The notes under the pieces are model-generated. The model ran no database searches and was not told the origin of the DNA. It saw only the letters and a list, made by a program, of their open reading frames with translations. A stretch of DNA of 29,793 bases from Chara braunii (Eukaryota > Streptophyta > Charophyceae > Charales > Characeae): positions 2,402,755-2,432,547 of the forward strand of contig BFEA01000014.1 in assembly GCA_003427395.1 (NCBI GenBank), given 5' to 3'. The translations under genes and the position numbers were made by a program. Positions 9,713 to 17,566 of the stretch are shown here, piece after piece. Numbering within the stretch: the stretch's first letter is position 1; every line of letters begins with the position of its first letter.

Positions 9713-10743
9713 CTTCCCTTCTTGCGCCAGGCTCCTGTCCGCTCGGAGATTTAACCCCGTTACCTTCCCCGGTTACTTTCCCCACCATGCCTGTCTCCTC
9801 TTGCCACCTCGTTCTCCATGCTCCCCTCCCTCCGTCGTGTCTCCCCGGGCGGCTATGGCAGTTTGACCGGGTAACCCTACGTTCCCCTTCCCTCGTGGCA
9901 GAAGCACCGTCCGCGCTCGCAGCGGTGCGAACCCGTCGCAGTGTCGGTGCGAGGCGGTCGTCCAATCCGCGTTGTCAGACGAAAACAGTGTGGCTGCTTC
10001 TCTTCTTGCGCCCGGGCTCCTGTCCGCTCGGAGTTTTAGCCCCGTTACTTTCCCCACCGTGATTTGTCTCCACTCTGTCTTGCCCTCCTCTCGCCGGACT
10101 CTCCTTGGTCTTACCTCTTGTTCCCTTTCCCTGCGCCGCCGTGCTTCACTTCCTCTTCGTTCCTTGGTGTTCCTCACTCGTTTTGTTCATCCCTCCGTCG
10201 GTTTGGCATCTTCTCGTGTATACTACTGTGCTCCACTGCTCCCCGGAGAGACAGTCCGTCCTCGTGACCTCCCGCCGAATCCTCCTTGGTCAGTCGCCGC
10301 CTTATTTTCCGGCAGCCTTTCATCATCTAACTTTATGTGATCTGTCAAACCATCTAGTTGTGCTATCGCTCCTCCTCCTTGTCGTCCGTTCGTGTTCGTA
10401 GTCTGGTCCCTCCCGGCGCCGGAGGATGACTCCATGCACGCTACTTTCTGATAGCCGCACGTGTGATTCCCTCTTATCCCGACCACCCACCTCCAGTCTA
10501 CTTGCGAGGGTCAACCCATCGCGCTGCGGCCATGCGCCCAGCGATGTCCTCGCCTTCATCTGGTACTTTCCCTGCCTGTCTCCTCTCGCCTCCTCGTTCT
10601 CGATGTTCCCCTCCCTCCGTCGTGTCTCCCCGGGCGGCTATGGCCGTTTGACCGGGTAACCCGACGTTTCCCCTTCCCTCGTGGCAGAAGCGCAATCCGC
10701 GCTCGTAGCGCTGCGAACCCGTCGCAGTGTCGGCGCGAGGCGG
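9713..10743. repeat. Pyrimidine-rich block with duplicated modules X and Y
   Basis: Module Y is present at 9789-9957 and again at 10574-10743. It is about 170 bp and highly similar throughout, including TCCCCGGGCGGCTATGGC and CGTCGCAGTGTCGG. Module X is present at 9713-9787 and again at 9993-10062, built on CTCCTGTCCGCTCGGAG and CCCCGTTACTTTCCCCACC. The order is X-Y-X'-...-Y', so an X-Y block was duplicated and then interrupted. A weaker related patch is seen at 9650 versus 10136. The plus strand is strongly C/T-rich and CpG-rich. Long frames are present but carry no recognisable domain, so I treat them as chance. This could be further 5' UTR of a LINE or an unrelated repeat. Confidence 0.6.
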
Positions 10744-11282
10744 CTAGCCGAATTCGGGTGACATCAATGACCAGGTCGAGACTGTGGTGCCCATCCCACC
10801 TCCATTGTACAACTACAATATTAACTGCTCATTTGCTTATTAAACCCTTCTACGACTCAACCTTCCACGTCCTTTAGTCTCGTGTTTAAATCTTCACCGT
10901 CCTACCCTACGAACCTCAGAAGGGACTAAAGATCAGGTCTGCTTATCAACATTTCATTTATTTTTATTTGAGTTTTTTCTAAAACTAATCAATATTATTC
11001 TCTCAATCTTCTTTTGTATATATTGTCTCATCCTCTGGCTACACTATGTACAGTACGGGCCCTACGGGGGAACATCAACCAAACCTGGAACTGTCCCCGG
11101 CCCACGGGCCCACGGGGTATGTTGGCACCACAGCAGTGGTGTCAGTGCAAGGCTTGTATCGGCCCCTCGTCATGATGATGCAGGGTGATCAGGCATTGCT
11201 GACGGGGGAAAGCGGCAATGCTAGTGCCGAGCATCTTTGGCCAGTCGCTCGCACCTCCCTCTACCCCCCTCCAACCCCACAT
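10744..11282. other. No gene seen; A/T-rich stretch then GC-rich stretch
   Basis: 10744-11040 becomes A/T-rich, with no frame and no repeat I can match elsewhere in the window. 11041-11282 is GC-richer, with small inverted patches such as CCCACGGGCCCACGGGG. It may be the far 3' part of SINE S1, but the match to SINE S2 cannot be followed this far. Confidence 0.4.
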
Positions 11283-11490
11283 TAGCGGTGTCTAATGGCC
11301 AATATCATTGCTGCATAGCAACCAACAATATTGGCCAAGGTCCTGCCAATGCTGGCATGGAGGGCCGACTGGTTATCTCTACCTGGTAGAACACCAAGCT
11401 TGCCCAGGCACGTACGTGAGGCCACTGGGGATTGAACCCACGACCTCCTGAATGCAACTTCTGTGCCTTACCAACTGAGCTAACAGTTCT
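11283..11490 (-). mobile_element. SINE S1, tRNA-derived head (minus)
   Basis: In minus sense it contains a Pol III A box, TAGCTCAGTTG (11482-11472), and B box, GGTTCAATCC (11438-11429). The head GGTAAGGCAC...TTCAGGAGGTC...CCTCAC matches SINE S2 almost base for base over 75 bp. The body CTGGGCAAGCTTGGTG continues the match for about another 60 bp. After that the two diverge. The divergent part carries an inverted repeat at 11296-11337. Such SINEs are transcribed by RNA polymerase III from the internal boxes and moved by a LINE reverse transcriptase. The 3' end is uncertain. Confidence 0.75.
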
Positions 11491-11520
11491 GAATCATGGC
11501 TCTTAGGGCATACCCACACT

Positions 11521-11538
11521 GGGCCTTGCTCCACTACA
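11521..11538 (-). repeat. Dispersed 18-bp core AGTGGAGCRAGGCCC, copy 1
   Basis: The minus strand reads TGTAGTGGAGCAAGGCCC. The same core occurs at 12970-12987, 13045-13062, 13492-13509, 14907-14924 and 28674-28691 on the plus strand. Here it lies about 35 bp upstream of the head of SINE S1 in the same orientation. Confidence 0.6.
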
Positions 11539-11616
11539 CTCTCTTTTTGTGTTTTGTTTTGTTTTTTCTTTTCTTTTCTTTTTGGCCTTGCTCCATGCAT
11601 GAAGATGAACCTGCGA

Positions 11617-11850
11617 CAATGGACTCCTACTACTGCAGGGAATGGACCGCTCTGATTTCATATAGCACAGACAGGGAACACAGCATTTAGGGCTCTCCTC
11701 TGGTACAGGGGCCGAGAGAGGGCCCCTAGATCAGGTGGGAAGGTGGATGGTGACAACAATGGACAACCTGGGACAACGGACTACTACTACTGCAGGGAAT
11801 GGACCGCTCTGATATAATATAGCACAGACAGGGAACAGAGCAATGGGGGG
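11617..11850 (+). repeat. Direct repeat of ~68 bp, two copies
   Basis: The unit at 11617-11685 is repeated at 11775-11843, about 158 bp apart, with few differences. Both contain ACTGCAGGGAATGGACCGCT and ATAGCACAGACAGGGAACA. No coding meaning is seen. Confidence 0.75.
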
Positions 11851-12254
11851 CTATGAGCGAGCAAGATTAGCATAAAAGTAGTTAGTCTGTTGTCGATAAC
11901 AGCATTATGCTCCTCCGACAGCAGGAGACAGTGGCGATAGCTGTATGAGAATAGGGGGCTGCTGCGATAGGGCTGGGTTAATAGATAAGGGGCGCTCCTA
12001 AAAAGGGATGGGTGACACTAGCAGCGCCATGGGATAGAGGAGCCCCGAGTTGAGATTGAATGGGCCACAGCCCCGGGGAACAACAAACAGCATTCTTTGT
12101 ATTGCACGATGTATCAAAGGGACGCTGGACCCGGTTTCCAGCAGGTGCTGCTCCCCACCAATAGATGGAGCCCCCCGACGGTGCTAGATGTGTCTGCTCT
12201 TACCAGCACACCTAGCATCCGATTGGGTTGTTCCTAAAAAAAAAAAAAAAAAAA
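11851..12254 (+). mobile_element. LINE 3' tail, copy C (plus)
   Basis: 12110-12155 matches copies A and B in reverse orientation: TCAAAGGGACGCTG, the stem-loop, and GCTCCCCACCAATAGATGGAG. Unlike A and B, the element continues for about 75 bp beyond that box, through an imperfect hairpin (GCTAG 12183-12187 with CTAGC 12212-12216), before the poly-A at 12236-12254. Upstream sequence to about 11851 has no coding frame, so only 3' UTR remains. The 5' limit is not defined. Confidence 0.6.
12124..12142 (+). promoter_or_regulatory. LINE 3' stem-loop, copy C
   Basis: It reads GCTGGA, loop CCCGGTT, TCCAGC: a perfect 6-bp stem with a 7-nt loop, preceded by GGGAC. It is the best reference copy of the motif. 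Confidence 0.65.
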
Positions 12255-12441
12255 GATGATAATATAGTCCTTCGGGACAGAGCGCAAGGATGACATGCAT
12301 AAATCGAGAAGATGATAATATAAGCGTTGGGCACTGGGCCGGTGTTTTGAAAGGAAAAAAAAAAAACATGCACGAAGGTTCACTTTTTTTTTTTTTTTTT
12401 TTTTTTTTCAAAGAACATAAAAAACCACATTTGTGATCAGC
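12255..12441. other. Spacer with T25 and partial 18-bp-core-associated repeat
   Basis: It contains ATGCACGAAGGTTCAC at 12368-12383, the beginning of the repeat unit seen at 12938 and 13000, here cut off by a T25 tract (12384-12408). No gene. Confidence 0.5.
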
Positions 12442-12923
12442 GGCGGCCTAGCTCAGTTGGTAAGGCACGCAAGTGGCATTCAGGAGGTCTTGGGTTCAAT
12501 CCCCATTGGCCTCACGCACCTTCCTGGGCAAGCTTGGTGCTCGCCACCTAGAGATATGCCGTTGGGCCCCCCGAGTGGCATTGAGCAGAGACTGCTGATG
12601 TTCATAGGGGGAGGGGACTGGAGGGGAGGCACGGTGACTGGCCCATCGAAGAAGCTCGTTCCTGATGCAACCGGCTGACCCCTGGCCGGTATCACCCACC
12701 TGCTGTAGCAGGTATCGCACCTGCTGGTGGGTGCAGCTCCCGCATGTTCCCTCGTTGGAGGCTTGAGCACGGATGTGGCTGCTACGGGGTTCCCCGTAAT
12801 TCTATAATGACAATAAAAAAGGCCTGAAAGGCCATCCTGTCCAGATTTGACAGGTAATTGAATTGGTTGGGCTTAAAGAATTAGCCTTTTTTTTAAAAAA
12901 CGAAAAAAAAAAAAAAAAAAAAA
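12442..12923 (+). mobile_element. SINE S2, tRNA-derived (plus), apparently complete
   Basis: The tRNA-like head starts near 12442, with A box TAGCTCAGTTG (12449-12459) and B box GGTTCAATCC (12493-12502), 33 nt apart as in tRNA genes. It is not a tRNA gene: the acceptor and anticodon arms do not fold cleanly and more than 350 bp of body follows. The body is rich in short hairpins: ACCTGCT-GT-AGCAGGT, ACGGGG-TT-CCCCGT (12783-12796), GGCCT/AGGCC, and CCTGTC-CAGATTT-GACAGG (12836-12854). It ends in an A21 tract (12903-12923). Expected transcription is by RNA polymerase III, with movement in trans by a LINE. Confidence 0.8.
12836..12854 (+). promoter_or_regulatory. SINE S2 terminal stem-loop
   Basis: CCTGTC, loop CAGATTT, GACAGG form a perfect 6-bp stem and 7-nt loop, 19 nt in all. 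That is the same geometry as the LINE 3' hairpins, with a loop that also begins with C and ends in TT. It lies about 50 nt before the poly-A. The stem sequence differs from the LINE copies, so a shared function is inference. Confidence 0.45.
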
Positions 12924-12937
12924 CATTTGTCACGAGG

Positions 12938-13062
12938 CACGAAGATTCAGTCGTTTTGCTCATTTCGACAGTAGTGGAGCGAGGCCCTGTCGTTTTGCAC
13001 ATGCACGAAGATTCACTGTCGTTTTGCACATTTGGACAGTGGACAGAAGTGGAGCGAGGCCC
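12938..13062 (+). repeat. Two tandem units ending in the 18-bp core
   Basis: Unit 1 (12938-12987) and unit 2 (13000-13062) both run GCACGAAGATTCA...TCGTTTTGC...CATTT-GACAGT...GTGGAGCGAGGCCC. Related single units are at about 13436-13509 and 14850-14924. Confidence 0.7.
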
Positions 13063-13491
13063 ACTATCTCAAATGTATCTGAATGCATTTGAGGGCAGAC
13101 CAATATGTATCTGACCGCAATTTCCTCCAGAAAAATTCATTCAAAAGACCAAGTGTGAGCATTGCCCATACAGTACCGTACAGCCACATGGGCTGGGTTT
13201 TCTTCATTCTTTGGAGGGGGGGGGGGGGCATTAAATTGCTATTTATTTTCAATGGGACCCATCATTGCCCAGGGCAATAACATGACGTCCCACCTGACGT
13301 ATGAGCAGGAACCAGCTGAGTCTTCAACCTGAAACAATAGGCAGAGATCCAGCCTCTACAGCTCATCAATCAACCGTGGGCATCAATGGGCCTCACTCCA
13401 CTACTCACCACATGCACAAAGGACAAAAAATATGGCTGTGTATCCGCCCATGTTCTAGTGGAAGATTCATTCTCATTTTGCACATTTGACG
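13063..13491. other. No gene seen; G13 tract and core-associated unit
   Basis: The stretch 13063-13430 has no domain-bearing frame. A run of 13 G lies at 13216-13228. From 13436 a unit begins (TATCCGCCCATGTTCTA, then GAAGATTCATTCTC) that leads into the 18-bp core at 13492-13509. The same unit is repeated at about 14850-14924. Confidence 0.5.
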
Positions 13492-13509
13492 AGTAGTGGA
13501 GCAAGGCCC
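13492..13509 (+). repeat. Dispersed 18-bp core, copy 4
   Basis: AGTAGTGGAGCAAGGCCC, identical to the copy at 14907-14924, with about 55 bp of similar upstream sequence. Confidence 0.7.
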
Positions 13510-13699
13510 AATACGTATCCCCCAACCCAATAGGAGGCAGGCACCTTTTGCACTGCAACCCTATGGGGACTCTCTTTCCAGATAAGGGTGAGGCAGGTAT
13601 CTCACAAACAGCTTACGATGCTGCTCGATTCAGATTGGCGAGGAGGTGCAGGTGCTACAAACAGGGTGCATGCTTTCCAAATTAGGAAGCAGGCATCTC

Positions 13700-13930
13700 T
13701 TTTTTTTTTTTTTTTTTTTTTTTTTTGCTCCAATCTATTCGTGGGGAGCTGCACGTGCTGGGAACCAGGCCCGGCATCCGATTCAAGATCATATTGAAAA
13801 AAATGAGAAATTTAAAGAGAGATCCTTGAGATACCGGGGCCATTCCCCGGCTTCGGCTAAGAAAACAACTGTGTAATCTGCACAAGAACACTAAGATTCT
13901 CTGTCCCCCAAAGCTCAGATCAAAGAAACA
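13700..13930 (-). mobile_element. LINE 3' tail, copy B (minus) with poly-A
   Basis: T13700-13726 is the poly-A tail (27 nt) on the minus strand. It directly abuts GCTCCAATCTATTCGTGGGG, identical to copy A at 10-29. Copy A homology continues through the stem-loop and again at 13838-13870, where a second hairpin CCGGGG-CCATT-CCCCGG is found. Only 3' UTR is present, so it is a severely 5'-truncated insertion. Confidence 0.75.
13757..13775 (-). promoter_or_regulatory. LINE 3' stem-loop, copy B
   Basis: In RNA sense it reads GCCGGG, loop CCTGGTT, CCCAGC. Five of six pairs form, with one C-A mismatch. The innermost pair is G-C here where copy C has A-T, so pairing is again kept by changes on both sides. 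It is preceded by GGAT. Confidence 0.55.
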
Positions 13931-14377
13931 TTCAGAACAAAAAAAACACCTGCCTTAGGGCTTTCAGCAGCCCAACCCTACCTGCCTCACCCCTATACCC
14001 CGATGCCCAATCTCTACCAGGCCTCATGCCCCCAACTGCTAGCTTACAGAGTGGCGCGACCCACTCCAGAAACCCCCCACCTGCTAGGCCACAGGGCAAA
14101 GCGACCCGCCCCGGCTCCGGTCAGCATCCACTATGCACTAGCTCACCAAAAGACACTAGAGTGCCTTCCACCCTCAACAACTCCCCAGATCTCTCTACCA
14201 GGTCTCATGCCCTCGTACAGCTCGAGTTACAGGGCAGCGCGACCAAGCCCCAGCACCAACCATCGTCGTTCTGGCCTCATCTATTCGCAAACCACCAGGA
14301 CTCAGGACTAAGCCAAATACCAGTCAAGCCACCAATCAGCACCATAGCTGTAGATCCCCTCATTCATCTCCTTCATG
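13931..14377. other. No gene seen; C/A-rich with degenerate repeats
   Basis: The motif TACAGRGYRGCGCGACC recurs at 14045-14062 and 14228-14245, with a degraded copy at 14090-14107. TCTCTACCAG plus GYCTCATGCCC recurs at 14011 and 14192. The open frames here are proline-rich and look like chance translations of repeats. Confidence 0.5.
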
Positions 14378-14712
14378 CACTGTTATACCGCGTCAAACGC
14401 GGGGACGCAGCCATTCGGGTAGCATGCTTTATGTTCTAGACAGTGAGCTTGGCAAAGGTCTTATGAAGTGGGGGACAGGCAGCCTTCTGGATGGTAGTGT
14501 CCAAAGCCAACACTCTCCCACACACCACACGCAACCCACTCACATGCGCACTCACACCCGTGTTGGCTGAAGACCTTAACTGATACGGAGTGGGAGGATC
14601 CAGCTCACTATCTCAGTTGGATGGCATCAAGAGTGCCACAGCCAGCGGTGGGGATAGAACCCACAGCCTCCTGAACGCCAGTTGCGTGCCTAACCACTTG
14701 AGCTAGGATGCT
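14378..14712 (-). mobile_element. SINE S3, tRNA-derived (minus)
   Basis: In minus sense it has an A-box-like TAGCTCAAGTGG (14705-14694), then GGTTCTATCC (14661-14652) in the B box position. The core AGGCACGCAACTGGCGTTCAGGAGG is closely similar to the heads of S1 and S2. The rest diverges more from S1/S2. The 3' end shows a GC hairpin, CCGCGT-TTG-ACGCGG (14402-14388), followed by TATAACAG. This recalls ACGGGG-TT-CCCCGT followed by TATAATGA in S2. The B box deviates at two positions, so this copy is older or a different subfamily. Confidence 0.65.
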
Positions 14713-15059
14713 GGATGGAACCCAGATTCTTTTATCGCAGGATGAAAAAAAAAAAAAAAAAAAAACTGAAAAACGAATAGCAAGCTACTGAGGGCTGTAC
14801 CACCCGAGACGTGGCCAGGAAAAAGGGCATTTCAAGCTCTAAACTACTAGCAGTGTATCTACCCATGTTCTACCAGAAGATTCATGCTCTTTTTCCACAT
14901 TTGGTCAGTAGTGGAGCAAGGCCCTGGATCTCCACAACTCTCCAGGCAAAGGTAAGTACGCTTTTTCTGCTTTTTTTTCCCAAAAGTCAATACGTACGTT
15001 TTTTCTTTTCTTTTCTTTGGTAAGCCCTGCCAACGAGGCAGGGCAGTCCGTTCTAAATT
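14713..15059. other. Poly-A tail, core repeat copy 5, LINE-2 upstream flank
   Basis: An A21 tract at 14745-14765 marks the end of a plus-strand insertion of unknown identity. The sequence just before it has GGATG, then CTGG-ATGGAAC-CCAG (14711-14725), a weak 4-bp relative of the LINE stem-loop. The unit at about 14850-14924 ends in the 18-bp core. From 14990 to 15059 it is T-rich with no gene. Confidence 0.45.
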
Positions 15060-15078
15060 TCGTTACTTGGGTGTAGTA

Positions 15079-15661
15079 AACAGCAGAATGCTTCGATACT
15101 GCATTTCTGGAAGAGGAAACAGAGGACTCGGAGGAATCAGAAGGCAAGGAGTCCGAGAGTGAAATGGACGAAGACGGGGAGGAGGAAGAAGAGGAAGAGG
15201 AGGGGGAGGGAGAAGAAAGAAAAGGGGATGATGGTACAGAGTCAGAAATGGAACAAGGGCCAGAAAAAGTGGAAGGAAAGAATGGGCTCGAAGAAAGCGA
15301 GGACGAGAAAGATGAGGAAGGGGCAGAAGGAATGGAAGAGGGTAGAAGGGGGAACGAAGGAGAAGCGGAGGAGGAAGGAACGAAAGAGCCTTTGGATTGG
15401 GAAGAAAAGGTTGATCTAGAAGGTAAGGAAGAAGAGGAGGAAGGGGACCTTCCGAGTCAAGAAGAAGGAAGTAAGACAATTGAATTTGAAAGGGGAAAGG
15501 AGAACTCCGTCGATGAGGGAAGACGGGAAGAGGACAAAGGGGAATCTAGTCACCCCCGGACAGATGAATTGGCCAGGGAGAAGGGCGAGGAAACAGGTAA
15601 GCCCTTAGAAGAGGACGGGGGTATGATGATGAATGGGAGGAGCAAGGACAAGAAGAAGTGA
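15079..15661 (+). pseudogene. LINE-2 ORF1, acidic N-terminal part
   Basis: The frame is open from a stop at about 15076. The first ATG is at 15164, but acidic coding (residues rich in Glu/Asp/Ser) already runs from the beginning, so the true start may be lost or upstream. The product is extremely Glu-rich, with runs of Glu, and ends artificially at 15661. The slip is in the five-G run 15617-15621. Beyond it, the next frame reads DDEWEEQGQEE and continues the acidic character into the following piece, so one G was probably lost. I know no catalytic domain for this part. A low-complexity acidic tract could mediate protein or chromatin contact, but that is inference. Confidence 0.6.
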
Positions 15662-16785
15662 ATCAGGGCGGCAGTGAGAGCGAATCAGAGGATGATCTGT
15701 TAGGAGTAGTGGGTGAGTCCCTACTAGAAGAACCGTCGCCTGCCCAGGAGATAATTCAGAAAGGGATAGGGCCTATGTGGACTCTCCCAATGTTACCCCT
15801 GAGTAATGCGTCGGAGGAATTTAAGCTATATTGCAATGACGTATTTGACTCGGAAAAACGGGAAGGATTCCAACCAGTCGGCCTTTTGGAAGGGCAATCT
15901 ACCGACGGGGGACAGAGGAAGCAAAAAGGGGTAAGTCGGGCAGTGACCGACCCAATGTACCACAACACAATCGCAGGAGGTTCCCCCTCCAGAAAGGCCA
16001 AAATAAATGAGACTGTAGGGGTGGGAATTGTCAGGGAAGATCTGACAGAAACTTCACCTGAGCCAGGGAAGAACGGAAGCCTCGTAGGTCGAAAGCGCAG
16101 CCATATCTATCGGGCTACTCGTAAGGAGTTATCCCATGCGGAACCAATGAAAACGCTGACAAAGGCTGACAGGGCGAAAGGAACAGTGAAGAAGTTCCTG
16201 GTTCCATTGATTTGTTCGGATGTGCCTCATAATGGCACTCTTGTTCTCACTAGACTTACAAACAGTGAAGCGCTGGAAATCCCAGCTATCCCAGTCAACT
16301 CAACCTCGACAGACGAAGAGGTAGCAGAGTTGACAAAGAGGCATGTATTACATCATAGGGGATCGGTGGTGCATTTACCTACCTTCAAACTGAATCGATA
16401 TCTGTCGTTAGTGAATAAAGGGGCCCCGGTGGTGTTTCACTTTGCTCTGCTGGGTCTCAAAACTATCACAGACTCTTTTGAGAAGTGGTGTGACCTGAGG
16501 GTCCACTTGATCCCACTGCAGGAATTGCTGGCGAATCAGTCAGAAAGGACTTCGCCTCTCCAGCTTCCAGCAGGAAGACAAGGAACACTGGTCTCAGAAT
16601 GTGTCAAGCACGTTGGACTGCAGGACAGACTAACTAATGAAAATATCTCAGGCCTGTTGACAGCAGTCCGAAACGGGAACCCACATCAGAAGGAACAAAG
16701 GAGCAGGAAGCAGGGGACCTCGCCAGCCTCCTCGAGCCGTATTCAACAAAACGGCGGGTGCAGACTAGATGGTCCAACCGCCTAA
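15658..16785 (+). pseudogene. LINE-2 ORF1, C-terminal part (domain not recognised)
   Basis: This roughly 375-codon frame is joined to the acidic part by a one-base shift and ends 17 bases into ORF2. After the SESESEDD tract it has basic KRSHIYRATRKEL and a compact-looking region, GTVKKFLVPLICSDVP, TLVLTRLTNSEALEIPAIPV and VVFHFALLGLKTI. The position corresponds to ORF1p of an L1-type element. Unlike LINE-1 ORF1, no CCHC knuckle and no clear DUF4283 pattern can be seen. It could be a diverged RNA-binding domain. I do not assign a family. Confidence 0.6.
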
Positions 16786-17566
16786 ACTCCGTATTGCCTC
16801 TTGGAATATACGGGGTTTGAGAGACACTAATCGAAGACTTAAAAGATCGCGTTTTCTCCAGTGGATTCACTCTAATAATGTGCAGATCGTAGGATTACAA
16901 GAGACAAAGGTTAATAATGATAAAATCAGAGGAGTCAGGGCCTTTTGGGACGGCCCACAGGTTTGGTCGCCCGCGGTAGGCACTTGTGGGGGGGTGGCGG
17001 TGCTAATAGATAAAAATTTATATATAACAGAACTCGACTCCTTCTCGGATACAGAGGGCCGCATTGCCTGGTTGAAGTTCCAACTAGGAGACGAAGAGTG
17101 GGCAGTAATGTCCATCTACGCCCCGGTGGAACTTAATCAGAGAGTGGATTTTCTGGCTAATCTCCCCAGCTGTGTACCGGACAAAGAGAACTTGATCCTG
17201 CTGGGGGATTGAAATACAATCCTGCTTCCAGGATTGGACTCCCTGTCCAGACACCCAGCACGAGCAGACGCAGAAATGCTCTAAGAATTTACAAAATCAC
17301 AGGCGCTGACCGATGTATTCCAGATTTTGAATCCGGATGCAAACGGGTTTTCATGGTACGGGCCGCGCCCCTCTAAAAGAGCACAAGCTCCTCGTAGCCG
17401 GCTGGATTCTATTCTGGCCAGAGGATCCCCGTGGGACAGGTGCTGTTGGTCGGATGTCCAATATGCGTCCCTATCTGATCACTACCCAGTCCTTATGGAC
17501 GTTTTAGCGGTTGACGTAGTAGAGAAGGAGAGACTCCCTTTCAGGCTTAATGTTATTGAAGGATGA
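16769..17566 (+). pseudogene. LINE-2 ORF2, AP-like endonuclease domain (two stops)
   Basis: ATG at 16769 overlaps the end of ORF1, an arrangement that suggests reinitiation. One frame with two stops gives the complete endonuclease: ASWNIRG (residues 10-16), LQETK (43-47), SIYAPV, LLGD followed by a TGA (17210-17212), a TAA (17282-17284), then SRLDSIL and SDHYPV. The TGA sits at the aromatic position of the GDFN/GDWN motif, so TGG to TGA is the simplest explanation. The domain nicks target DNA in target-primed reverse transcription. The frame ends at 17566 in a shift to the next piece. Confidence 0.8.

Noticed and set aside
9571-10340. Open frames of 100-160 codons on the plus strand
   Set aside because: They lie in a C/T-rich duplicated block, show Ser/Pro/Leu-rich low complexity, and overlap equally long frames on the other strand. 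No domain is visible.
10574-10743. Structured RNA conserved between the two Y modules (GCACCG/CGGTGC arms in copy 1)
   Set aside because: In copy 2 the equivalent arms have mismatches, so pairing is not preserved.
12442-12516. Functional tRNA gene
   Set aside because: The A and B boxes are good, but the acceptor and anticodon arms do not fold cleanly, and the same head occurs in three longer elements. It is a SINE head.
14711-14725. Eighth LINE stem-loop (CTGG-ATGGAAC-CCAG)
   Set aside because: The stem is only 4 bp and the loop does not fit. It also overlaps the start of SINE S3. Kept only as a note.
15159-15661. Host gene for an acidic nuclear protein
   Set aside because: The acidic frame continues after a one-base slip into ORF1 and overlaps ORF2 with an endonuclease start. 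Position and direction fit a LINE.
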